From contig JANPWX010000151.1 in NCBI GenBank assembly GCA_024734555.1, forward strand, positions 839,311-903,310: 64,000 bases of DNA, written 5' to 3'. Positions 9,241 through 20,200 of the stretch are shown in pieces (position 1 is the first letter of the stretch; each line of letters starts with the position of its first letter). This DNA is from Trochalopteron elliotii. Its lineage: Eukaryota; Chordata; Aves; Passeriformes; Leiothrichidae. The position numbers and the translations under genes are program-made. The notes beneath the pieces were generated by a model. The model saw nothing but the letters and a program-made list of their open reading frames with translations, ran no database searches and was not told the DNA's origin.

Positions 9241-12200
9241 CACCTGTCCTGCCCTTTTTTCCCCCTTTAGTCCCCCCCAGGGAAGGTGACAGCTGCGGTG
9301 ATGGCTGCCATCGATGCCGGGTACCGTCACTTGGACTGTGCCTATGTGTACCAGAACGAGAAGGAAGTCGGGGAAGGGATCCAGCAGAAGATCAAGGAAG
9401 GCGCTGTGAAACGGGAGGATCTCTTCGTGGTCAGTAAGGTATGCATCAGATGGTCATGGATTATGGACGCAGTGGTTTGACGGGTGCTGTTTTTACAGTA
9501 GGAACATCTAACATTTAACATAGTTAAATGCCGTAGCGCTGGAGAAGTTTGTAATGTAAATTAGTTAATTCCTGATAGTGTTTTCTTGTTTCCTGTGCTG
9601 CCACACAGCCCGGACCTCTCGGCGTGTGAAGAGCACTAAACTGGCCTCATTCCACATTTTATTCCAAAGAACAGGGAGCATTCCTGTGCTGTGCAGGAGA
9701 GCATCCGAGAGCGTTAACCCGGGAACTCACTGTGTGCCCTGATTTTTGCCCCCAGCTGTGGTGCACCTTTCATGAGAAGCCCCTGGTGAAGAAAGCCTGC
9801 CAGAAGACTCTTGCCGACCTGAAGTTGGATTACCTGGATCTCTACCTTGTCCACTGGCCTTTTGGCTTCAAGGTACAGTAGCAGCAATGCCCATAACTTT
9901 GTTTCTTGTGGCTGGCTTAAGAGCCCAGATTGTTCTGGCTCTAAAGACAATGACATGGCTGTTATCTGTGCCAGCACTGCTCTGGTGCTCACCTTGACCT
10001 TGGCCATGTGGCTCAGGCTCTTGGTCTCTGTCCCAGAGGGAATTGGTTGTTCACCCCTTTGATCCTGGGAATGATGGCCTGAAAACTGGAGAAACTAGAG
10101 GCAGCTCTCCCAGCTCCAAGCATTAGACAGGCTGCTTTCCTTTTCTCTTGCAAATCCAGTGTGTGTTCATCTGAAAATCACCCCTTGTGGGGAGGAGGGT
10201 TGCTTTTTGCTTCTGCTCTGCAATTTTCCTGTGTGTGCTACAGAGTCAGAGAGCAGAAGAAAGCATTTCTGGTTTTCTGTCTTTAATCACCAAGTCCTTG
10301 ATGCAGTACAGATTGAACTGAGCTTGCTTGTAGGAGCCTTAGTGTTGTTCCACTGAGACAGGAATTTAAAAGGTGAAACTTCTGGGAGAGAGTTTAGGCC
10401 CCCCAAGATGAGGGAAGGAGTGGATGTCTCAGTTGGAATATTTCTAGTCAATATTTTCTACCAGTCAATATTTCTAGTCAATATTTTCTCAGTTTGAATA
10501 TTTTCTAGTCAATATTCAAAATATTTTGAATATTTTCTACCCTTTCCATCCTCCTGCAATCTGATCCCTCCCATTCTACCTGTTGCCTTTGAGATGCTCA
10601 TCTTTTTTCCATGCTTTATTTCAACTTTCTATTAACAGTGCCATGAAAATGTCTCATGGTGACAGCAGCAAACAGCTGCTAAACACAGCTCAGTCTTGGC
10701 ATCTCTTCATAACTTGTACACAAAGGCTCTTCTAACTTCCCTAGTGTTGGTGGCTTTACACTGAGTGTTGTCATGGGAGAACTGTCAGTGCACACAGTAT
10801 CTCTTCTCAGTAGAGCTGGTGTTGTGTAGACCAAAGTGTTGATGCCCCCTTGGAAAAAGAACAAAAAACAGTTCTTGCTAAGTGGGAACTAAAGAACAGC
10901 ACCTGAAAGGAGCACTTGTGAGTCTGGAGGCTGTAGCTGTGACTGGTTTGTTTCCCTGTAGGTATATTTGGGTGAGCCATCACTTCCAGGGGTCCAGCAG
11001 AAAAACCTGTTCTTAAAGGGAGTGGTCACTGGCAAAAGTGCCTGAAATTCCTTCCACTTCTCAGGAAGGAATGTAGACAAGAATTAGCACTCTTGCACTA
11101 GAAGTTTAAGATATTGTGGTGGTGAGCACTCGAGTGGACTTGTCAAGAGATTTCCAAGCATTTTCTCTCTCCCTGACAGGCAGGAGAGGACCTGTTCCCT
11201 GTAGATGACAAAGGCATGGCTGTCCCCAGCAACACTGATATTCTACAGACATGGGAGGTGAGTCCATTCTGAGTGGGAGAGTCCCATCTTCTGTCCTCAG
11301 CAGTGGTGTTGGCTTCAGCAGCTGCAGAATTAGTTGGGAAGAATTCACAGAAGCACATGGTAACCTCTAAAAATGTGCTTCCCATGAGGAAAAAGAGAGC
11401 ATGTCAGGAAGAATGTGTTCAGTCATGTCTCACCCCCTGCATGCTGACTGTGCTGCTCTTTCTGCCAGGCCATGGAAGAGCTGGTGGATGCTGGCCTGGT
11501 AAAAGCCATTGGAATCTCCAACTTCAACCGTGAGCAGATTGAAAGGATCCTGAACAAGCCAGGGCTGAAGCACAAGCCTGCAAATAACCAGGTGAGCTGC
11601 AAAGTGGCTGCAGGGAAATACTTTTCAGAGATTATAAAGTTCTGATTACAGTTGAATGAGGAGGTGGGAAAAGGGAGAACAAAGCAGGCACAGCATGTAC
11701 TTTAAATCCCTCTCCCTGGATATTTCTTCATACAGACAGAGCCAGAATATTTCCTTTTTGTCTCACCTTGTTGAACCACTAACTTAGGACTATTTTCCTG
11801 GGAACCATTCTCTCTGGAGGCATGAAGAATCCAGCTATGACCAATCATTCTGACATAATGATTGACTCTTAAAAAGCCTCACAGGAAAAAAAAATCCAAA
11901 AAGCACCTAAAGGCTCAGTGGTAATAAAAGTTAAAGAGATAAAAGTTGGTGCCCTATGGAATTACAGTCCTGTATTGTCACATAGGCCACCTGGGTGAAG
12001 GCAACCTGTAATTGGGAAATCAGCATTCAGAAAAACCTCTGGAACAAGGGAAAACTGCAGCAGTTTTACAATTCTCAGTCTCTGCTTCTGTGTTGGCAGA
12101 TTGAGTGTCATCCATACCTGTCCCAGGAGAAGCTGATTGACTACTGCCACTCCAAAGGGATCACTGTGACAGCTTACTGTCCCCTGGGACGTCCTGATGG

Positions 12201-14296
12201 GTAATTTCCAATTGGGTTCATGTGATTTAAGTCTGAGGCATTCAGACTAATGGACTAATGGTGCATATATATATATATGTATATTTTTCTTTTTTTTTAA
12301 TTAATGGGGCTAGATAGAATCTTTATGAAGTGATTCTTTGTTGTTTCATCCTTTTCTCCCCCACTTTGTCTAGTTCTAAGCCAGAGGCACCTTCCCTCCT
12401 GGAAGACCCCAAGATCAAGGAGATGGCAGCCAAGCACAACAAAACCCCAGCACAGGTGAGTAGGTGGCAGACAGTGGATACCCCTTCCTGTAACACAGCA
12501 AGGTAGGAAACTATTTCTGAAGAGAGGGAACAGCCTCTGTGGTGTTACCTGTGAACAGTGCTGCTTTTTTGTCTTGTTAACAAGCAATGCAGGTTGTCCA
12601 GTCTGTGGCCTGCAAGATATGCTACTGCTACCTCTGGCCATCAGCCAGGAAAATATTCTTGACTCATCTTCAGCTGCCACTTCCCCTCTCAAGTCCTCTT
12701 GCAGAAATGAAAGCCTTGTACATAGTGCAAAACTTCTGGGTGCTGAGAAAAGGAATTGACTGGCCCAAAACCAGAATGGAAAGGAGACCTGAGACCTTCC
12801 CTGGGGCCTCCAACACTTCCCTCTTTGCTCTCCAGGCACTGCAGCCTGGCCTGCAGGGAGAGGGATGGTTTGAAATGCAGCTCTACAGAACTGGGTGTAG
12901 CTTAGGGAAAACAGCTGTGGGAACAAGAGGAATGATGGAGTTTTCTGTTCCTGCAGGTTCTCCTTCGTTTCCAGGTCCAGAGGAATGTGATTGTGATTCC
13001 CAAATCTGTCACCCCACAGCGCATCGTGGAGAACTTCCAGGTGAGGGGTCAGGGCTGAGCTGGGTGCTGCCCGTCAGGGCTGGCCTGGCAGTGATCCTTT
13101 AGCACCCCTGCCATGGCTCCTGCAGCAGAGGGCTGGGCTCTTTCTGTCTGGAAGTCAGGGCTGCAGTGAAATCTACAGTGAAGAACAGACAGAGTTGGAA
13201 GCAGTATGCTGATAACCTTATCAGGCACTTTACATGTTCTTCTGTTTCTTCCCTCTGCCAGTACAGTCTGGAAAATCCAAGGATATTTCTTTTCCTTTCC
13301 ATGTTTCATGAATCCATCACTTGTAACCAGCATCCTTTCTGATATGAACTTGTTCTTTCATCTTGTGAAGCTTGCTTCTGATTTGGTTTGTTCAAAGAAG
13401 TTAAACCCAGCTGTTTTTCTCTTTTTAGGTGTTTGACTTTGAGCTGACTAAAGAGGAGATGGCAGCCCTCCTTAGCTTGAACAGAAACTGGAGGATCTGT
13501 GAAATGGTCACGTAAGTGACAGTTTGTGTCCTTCAAACTCTTACATTTCCAATGATCTTTATTCTGATCCCACAGGGACTGGTATAGCTGTTCAAATTGG
13601 GTGTATTTTAAAATCTGAAATAATTTTGGGGGTGAAGCATCTGTTGTTACACTTCCACTTTATAAGTCATGCTGTGTATTCATTGTAAATCCATTCTCCA
13701 GGGAGCTTTGTCTGCCTGGAATTCCAAAGTGAGGGTTCTAGTTGATCACCTTGGCTGTGTTCATATGGGAGAAATGAGCATTAGGCAGTTTTAAACTTGG
13801 AGTAATTTTTTTCCTGTGGGCTATTATAAATTGATAACTTTTCAGCTGTTAGACGGGTGGTTGTGGTGGGGAGTGACCATCTGCTGTGCAGTACAAAGCA
13901 CAGCTGCTTGCAGATCTGCACCTTGGAAGCCAAGGCAGGAAGTCTTGGCTGCAAGGCCACAGAAACTGCTGCTGTCTGTGTATTCTAACAGTATTCTGTA
14001 TTCTGCTGCAGTGTGAATTCTAACTCTGCATCTAGAAAGTAACTTGGTCCCACCTCTGTTCAGTGCCTAAATAACAGAAAAAAGCTGGAGCTTGCTGGTC
14101 CTGTAGGCTGTTTCTATACTATCAAATCTCTTAAGTTCAGTCTGCAGTTACTCAGTTCAGAGCCTCCTTTGAAGGCTCCTCTGTACACTCACTGTTGTTC
14201 TATTTAGTAATTATTCTAGCCTTGAGTAATCTTTCCTCTTTGATTTCCTCCAGGTGCAAAAATCACAAGGAATACCCTTTCAATGCAGAATACTGA
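9121..14296 (+). CDS. AKR1B-like aldo-keto reductase copy 2
   Basis: Ten exons: 9121-9186, 9271-9438, 9756-9872, 11180-11257, 11469-11591, 12100-12200, 12374-12455, 12957-13040, 13429-13511, 14254-14296. The frame is open throughout, giving 314 residues. The start follows the expected GCCATGG context, and the first exon encodes MAGYVRIG...PLIGLGTWK, where APLIG replaces the usual KMPIVG. Asp44, Tyr49, Lys78 and His111 of the AKR active site are all present, as are IECHPY and the NADPH loop ([14 protein letters not shown]). Exon 6 is 101 bp instead of 107, so PDRPWAKPE is shortened to PDGSKPE. This removes two residues from loop B near the cofactor, with the reading frame kept. The C-terminal loop reads [14 protein letters not shown], keeping both cysteines corresponding to human AKR1B1 Cys298 and Cys303. 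It should be an active cytosolic NADPH-dependent carbonyl reductase. The family is certain and the orthology to a named AKR1B gene is open. Confidence 0.93.
10436..10545. repeat. Local AT-rich tandem repeat in intron 3 of copy 2
   Basis: Imperfect repeats of TTTCTAGTCAATATTTTC and close variants occur four to five times. The equivalent introns of the other copies do not show this expansion. Confidence 0.7.
12670..12867. repeat. Gene-conversion-like tract, copy 2 intron 7
   Basis: This is the partner of the tract at 5931-6128 in copy 1. Exon 8 and its flanks are also very close between these two genes, apart from the 2-bp loss in copy 1. Confidence 0.7.
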
Positions 14297-14851
14297 AGGT
14301 GGTTTTTTCCCTGCCCTCTCTCAGACCTCCAGAGTCTAATGAGCTTCTACCATTGCCTGAAATGATGCACTATGTAGCTTACACACTGTATCCCACCTGC
14401 CAGCAAAGGCACAGGAGGTGTGTTCAGTGACTTTGGGCTTTTTTCTTTGGTGGAAGGAAATTGTACAATTGTTCTGAAGAACAGAATGTGGGCTATGATA
14501 GTTCTCATTACATGAGTGTCTCTGCATGGCTGAAATAGCAAAGGAGAAAACAGAAGAGGGAACTAGCACCTGATTTTATCTGCTGTCTTGCATCAGCACC
14601 ACTTAAGGCTACAGGGTTAAGGATATGTAAGTGCAGGAGGAAAATCCATCCTGAATAATCATATAATCACTGCCTGAAGGTAAAAGACAAAATTAACTTC
14701 TAGATTACAGCCCAAAGCTTTCTGGGAAAGAAAACTAAATGGGAGAAGTGTCCAGACCTACAGATGCCAACTCATACTGGGCCTTATTTCAGTCACTTTT
14801 TTACAGGCTGAAACTGGACAGAGATTGATGTTCAATTTCATTCCTGATCAA

Positions 14852-14857
14852 AATAAA
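14852..14857 (+). terminator. Poly(A) signal candidate of AKR copy 2
   Basis: AATAAA lies 556 bp downstream of the stop. It is the first canonical hexamer I noticed after copy 2. Confidence 0.45.
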
Positions 14858-15949
14858 AATACTTGGATTACTGCTGGTTTGGAAGTTCTATTCTAAGGTT
14901 AAAGTTAACAAACCAAGAAGCTTGCATTAACAATGTAGTTGGAAATAACCATCCCTATTCAATTTTAAATGATGTCACAAGAGCATTGAGATCTTGTCTT
15001 GATCAAAAGTTGAATAATTTGGTATAACAAGCAACGCTGAAAAGAACAGTTGAGCAGGACAAGCCTTAGTATGGACTGTGGGTCAACAAGCAGCAGGAGA
15101 CCAACACCTGAAACTGCTGGCAAACTCTGCATTGGTATCACTGTGGACTGATTTGGTTGGCAGCCAGTGCTGGTGTAGGTGTGAGGGCATGGATGAAAGC
15201 TTGACAGAAAGGCTGAGGGACTGAATGTCACAGCAGCATCAAGAACTTGGCATGATTAGGAGTTAAAATACCTGGATATAATGAACCATTATTCTGCCCA
15301 AGAACTGTGGGAGGAATCTTGGTACATAGGATGTGAAAGTGGCAGGAGAACAATAACTGGAAGTGCTGGAGAACTCTGTGGTGAAAGTGTGGACTGCTCT
15401 GGCTGCCAGGCTCTGCTGACATTGATCTGGCTTTACAAGCCCTCAATAAAACATGACTACACGCTGCAGATATCCAAAATGATGAGGACATGAGGTGTAA
15501 GAACATGTGTTAGAGCTGAGAGCTGCCCAGGGCCTGACACAGGTCAGAGTTGAGTGCTATTTTCCCCAGGTGAGGCCACACTGACTCACTGGAGCACTTT
15601 ATGAGGGATACACGTTATTATACATTGTGAATATTTCCAGATGTCATTTTCCTGTTGCTTTATCATCCATAGCTCATGTGTACCAAGACTCCTTCAGTGC
15701 CTATGTCACATTCTCCCTGCCAGGCTTTTCCTCCTCTGGTGCACGTGGTGAATCCAGTTTAGCACTATCACACTGTCTGGTGTTCCCTTACCCCATGACA
15801 GATGCAACAAAAACTTGGCCTTTGTATGTGATTAAAAAGGAAGAAGCTTTTGTTCTCAAACGAGGTGTGAACAAAACTTGTGCTTTTGACTTGAGCATCT
15901 TGGTTACAAGAGACTGGACAATGGACCTCAGATACCTTAGAGCAATTCA

Positions 15950-16560
15950 AACCTTCTGCCCAAAATCCTTTCTAAAAGACAGAGACATCTCTCAGTCAAG
16001 AAACCATTGTAGAAAAACCCCCAGACTAGGATGGCAGCAGGCTTCTCATGCAAACAGCTTGGCTTTAATACTGTACTCCCAATATCACAATCTCCGTTGA
16101 TTTCACTGTCCCTCAAACCAAACTCTTTTTTAAAGAGTCTGAGCATGCTCAGAGCAGATTTACAGAGAAAGAATCCGAGAGGAAAAAAAAAAAAGCAAAA
16201 GGCAAACACTGTTACATAACTATTTTGTGATGTTAACTGAAACATCACATCCTGCTGAGGATGGCTGATGGTGCTGACAAAAAACAGGAGGATTACAGAA
16301 AAAACTATAGTCTGCCCTCAGGTGTGCAGGGCAAAAAAACAGCTACAAAGCAGCTGGGCATCTGCTGTGGGAAAGGCACACAGAGAAAAAGGGCACTATT
16401 ATATTACCAACTGATGCTTACACCTGAATAAATTCTCCCAGCACAAAAGCATGCAGCAAAGTTTCAACATAACACCTATTATTCTTCAGCAGCTTTCAAA
16501 AACCATTCAAAGAAGCCTCTCCCAAACATTAAAGGTAACATTCCTCTTTATAATAACTGC
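15950..16560 (+). repeat. Duplicated upstream block of AKR copy 3
   Basis: It aligns by eye with 7950-8560 upstream of copy 2: CCTTCTGCCCAAAATCCTTT at the start, GATGGTGCTGACAAAAAACA in the middle and GGGCATCTGCTGTGGGAAA later. The copy 4 equivalent is near 27690-28330. Confidence 0.65.
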
Positions 16561-16619
16561 TTTCTAATTTACCCCTACAAAGGAGGTCGCTTATCCTCTC
16601 CTGTCATCACCAGAGGCAT

Positions 16620-17260
16620 CATCCCACCTTGGGAGGAAGCCCAGAGCCCCCAGTGCAGCTGCGGGGGCTCGGGGAGAAGCAGCGCCGGCCCAGCCCGGTG
16701 TCCCCCGGGGCTGCGGGGCTGTGGCTGTCCCGGGCGTGTCCCGGGACGGGGCGGGCACGGTCCTGCCGTCCTTAAAGGGCTGGGCGGGCGGTGCCGGCGG
16801 GCAGCATTCCCGGCTGGGGCCATGGCCACCTCCGTGCAGCTCTACACCGGCGCCAGGATGCCCGCCATGGGGCTGGGCACGTGGAACGGGGTAACGGGGA
16901 CAAAGCTCTCGGAGGGGCTGGGTGTCATCTCCTCCGGAGGGGTCTGGAGCACTCGGGAGCGGGGACACCTGGGCTGGGTGACACATCCCCCGCTGCCATC
17001 CTCGCCGTCCCCCCCGGGATGTCCAGTCCCTCCGGTGGTGTCCGCAGGCGGGGCCCCGGCGCTGCTTTTGAAGCCGCTTTCCCCGCCGTGCGCTCTGTCC
17101 CTGCCGTGCCGCGGGGGAGAGGTGACCCTTGGGTGTCCCCAGGCTGGGAGAGGCTCCGTCCGTCCCGTACCCGCCAGGGATGCGCGGATCCCATCCATCC
17201 CCTGCTATCCCGACTAGGCTTCCGCGGCCCCCGGGCTCCTCTCCCTGCTCCTTCCCGTGC
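16620..17260 (+). promoter_or_regulatory. CpG-rich promoter and first-intron island of AKR copy 3
   Basis: There is a dense CpG stretch around exon 1. A TATA-like CTTAAAGG at 16771-16778 lies 51 bp before the ATG, the same spacing as TATTAAAG before copy 4. A GGCGGG-type GC box lies just upstream. Functional use is inferred. Confidence 0.55.
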
Positions 17261-20200
17261 CATTGCATCGGAGTATTTCCTTGCTGCTTCCGTGCTGAGT
17301 AATTGTAACCCTGGGCGAGGTCCAGATCATCTGGTAACTATAGTTATGGTGTGGCTTTAGAAGACAATTCATGCGTTTTGAGCAAGTTCTGACAAAGAGC
17401 TTTGCGCTGTCGTTACGATGACTACAAAACCACTGATCTGTACAATGCCTAAGAAACAAACATTGCTGGATTTGTGTGAACAAGATATGATAACTCTTCT
17501 TTGTGCACAGCTCTTACACGCCCTTTCAGGGTATAAAAACACATAGAACTGCACACTTCCTATGTCTCTGAAGGAAGCAGCCGACGTAAAGTTCAAATTA
17601 CAGGTGGGAGGTGCCCCAGCATGAGCTGGGCTGGAGCACAGTGTAACACTCCAAAGTGATGTGGATGACTAAAGTGTAGACCACTGCCCTACCCACAGAA
17701 AATTCTCCCACCTGGGCAGTTTGGCTGTTTCTCTTGTTAGACACAGCCCTGGGAAATGCTGAGTGTTGAGCAAGAGGCACTGCAGAGCTCCCTGGCACAA
17801 AACTTGACTCCCCCTGGTCCATCTCTGCCAGTGTTGGGGATTCTTGGGACTGGGGCTATGGATAAATAGCTGGAGGCTGGCTTCAAACCCAGCAGCCTAC
17901 ATTTGTAACATGAAAAGAGCTTTAAGAATATGGCACGGAAAAACTCCACTTAAAACCCCATTGTATGTGTTTGTTTAGTTGCTAGATAACCAGGAAATGG
18001 CCTGCATGCTTGGGTTTTTGGGATCTTAACCTTCTTTTTTCCAGGCTGTAGCTGGACAAGTAAAAGCTGCAGTGATGGCTGCCCTCGACGCCGGGTACCG
18101 CCTCTTGGACTGTGCCTATGCATACCAGAATGAGGATGAGATTGGGGAAGGGATCCAGCAGAAAATCAAGGAAGGAGTTGTGAAAAGAGAAGATCTCTTT
18201 GTTGTCAGCAAGGTACAGTGACCTAGGATCCAGGGGAAAGCTGTCACAAAAAATCATGACAACATATGCATAGAGGGAAATTCAGAGCAGTGAGGAAAGG
18301 CTGTGGGCTATGGTGTGGAGTAATTTAGGAGAATAATTCAGGCTCATACTGGTAGAAACTTTGTTTTGTTATTGTATTTTGTGGAGTATTATTTAAGATA
18401 TCTTCCACATCCTCCATGGGACTGTTCAAAATACGTGTTAAGCAGAAACGGTCCCAGAAAGTGTGCTAGCTTTTCTTCCTTCTTCAGGAAAGAGCTTTAA
18501 CCCAGGAGGTCACAATCTGCCTTGTTTTTTCCTCTAGCTGTGGTCCACTTTTCATGAGAAGCCCCTGGTGAAGGGAGCCTGCCAGAAGACTCTTGCTGAC
18601 CTGAAATTGGATTACCTGGATCTCTACCTCATGCACTGGCCTCTGGGGTTCAAGGTAGAGTAACAGCAGTGCCCTTGGTGTTGTCTCCTGGGAGAGCTGC
18701 TCAGAAGTGCCAGGAGGAGTGCCAGGAGTGCTGCTGCTCCAGGCAGAGCTGTTCCTGCTGTACCAGCACTGCCCCAGTGCTGCCCATCCTGATCTCTGCC
18801 CATCCTGATCTCTGCCCATCCTGATCTCTGCCCCTGCACAGTGTCCTCTGCCCCTGCTGATAACGGGGACACACACCCAGCACTCAGCTCAGGCCTCTGG
18901 CTCCAAGATTGACCCATTCTGCTTAACTTTGGGCTAAATCATCCTTTCCTGCTTCGAGGGAATGGAGGCTGTACTTTGCTGCCTGACAGAAATTCTTTCC
19001 TCTGCGTGTTACAGAATCACAGAACAAGAGAATGTTTCTGTCTTCCATTTCTTTCTTTAATCACTGAGTCCTAAATACAGTACAGATTGAGCTGACCTCT
19101 GCTCTGCTGTAGGAGCCCTAAAGTTCTTCCACACACCCTGGTTTTCAAAAGGTGAGGCTTTCTGACATCCATGTCAGAAGTACATGAAATACATCTCATC
19201 CTTCATGTACTTCAGAGGAGCTGATGTCTCAGTCCGTGTCTAATCTTGGCTTTTTCTTTCTGCTGCAGACAGGTTAAGACCTCCATCCTATCTGTTGCTT
19301 TTGAGCTTGGCAACTGTTTGTCACACTTGCAAAGCTGTCATGGCTAGTTTTATGTGAACCAAGAGTAAAAGGGTCATGGCATAATACTCTGACATCTGCA
19401 CCCTGGATGTGGATCAATGTGGAGATGTGGGATTCTATTTCTGAGTTTGTACATCTGGGGGGATGTTCTGATTTGCCACCAACTTAAACTGAGGCTCCCC
19501 TCACAGGACACTTCTATGTGTCCATAATACCTTGTTCAGCATATGTGGCTCAGACTAAACCTGACTTAAATGTTCCTGAGACCTTAAAAAAAAAACAAAA
19601 CCAACAAAACAAAACCCAGTTCTCTCTTAAAGGAATAATAGAGGAGTACAGGAAGCTTGTTTGTTCCACTAGTGGTGTGGCTTGTTTATCTGTATGTGTT
19701 TTAGTCAGTCACCACTTTGCTTGTCTAGGAGATAGACCTGACATTCCTAGTAGGAATGACTCCTGATCAATCCTACTAGGAGTGATTGCTGGCAAAATTG
19801 CCAGGAACAATGTAGACAAATATCAGTATTTTCTGTACTAGTAGCTAAGGCCATCATGGTCTTCAGTTGCCCTGGTATTAATTTGCCAATAAAAAGAGTG
19901 TTTAATTTTATTTTTTTTTCACTGACAGGCAGGAGAGGAGCTGTTTCCTGCAGATGACAAAGGCATGGCTATACCCAGCAACACAGATTTTCTAGATACA
20001 TGGGAGGTAAGTTCAGCCACAGTGGGAAATCATGTTTTTTTCTGTTACTGGCAGTCTTTTCCATGCTTTCATTGCCTTCAGCATCCACAGAGTTCTGATG
20101 TATTTATTGCACCATATATAATGGAGCTTTTCAAAACATACATGCTCAGTCAAGCTGATAATCTTTAGTGAAGCTGCAAGCCAGACTCCTTGACCATAAG

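Larger units (their letters stand above)
14297..16821. other. Intergenic region between AKR copies 2 and 3
   Basis: It contains the 3' UTR of copy 2. Its first 250 bp resemble the 3' UTR of copy 4, for example the shared GGTTCTGAAGA-type segment. Two loosely similar stretches follow at 15050-15180 and 15330-15460, and then the diverged upstream block shared with copies 2 and 4 (about 15950-16560). There is no convincing open gene. Confidence 0.55.

Noticed and set aside
12297..12926. 209-codon minus-strand open frame in copy 2
   Set aside because: It is antisense to exon 7 and intron 7 of copy 2. A similar antisense frame in copy 1 is explained by the shared intron tract. No recognisable domain.
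16842..17360. Several overlapping open frames of 110-225 codons on both strands around copy 3 exon 1
   Set aside because: They lie in a CpG island where stop codons are rare, show no domain, and cross the real exon 1 and intron 1 of copy 3.
19012..19035. ACAGAATCACAGAA motifs in intron 3 of copies 3 and 4 as CR1 ends
   Set aside because: They resemble the CR1 3' tail, but occur at the same intronic position in several copies and lack the adjoining CR1 body. They are better explained as shared intron sequence.
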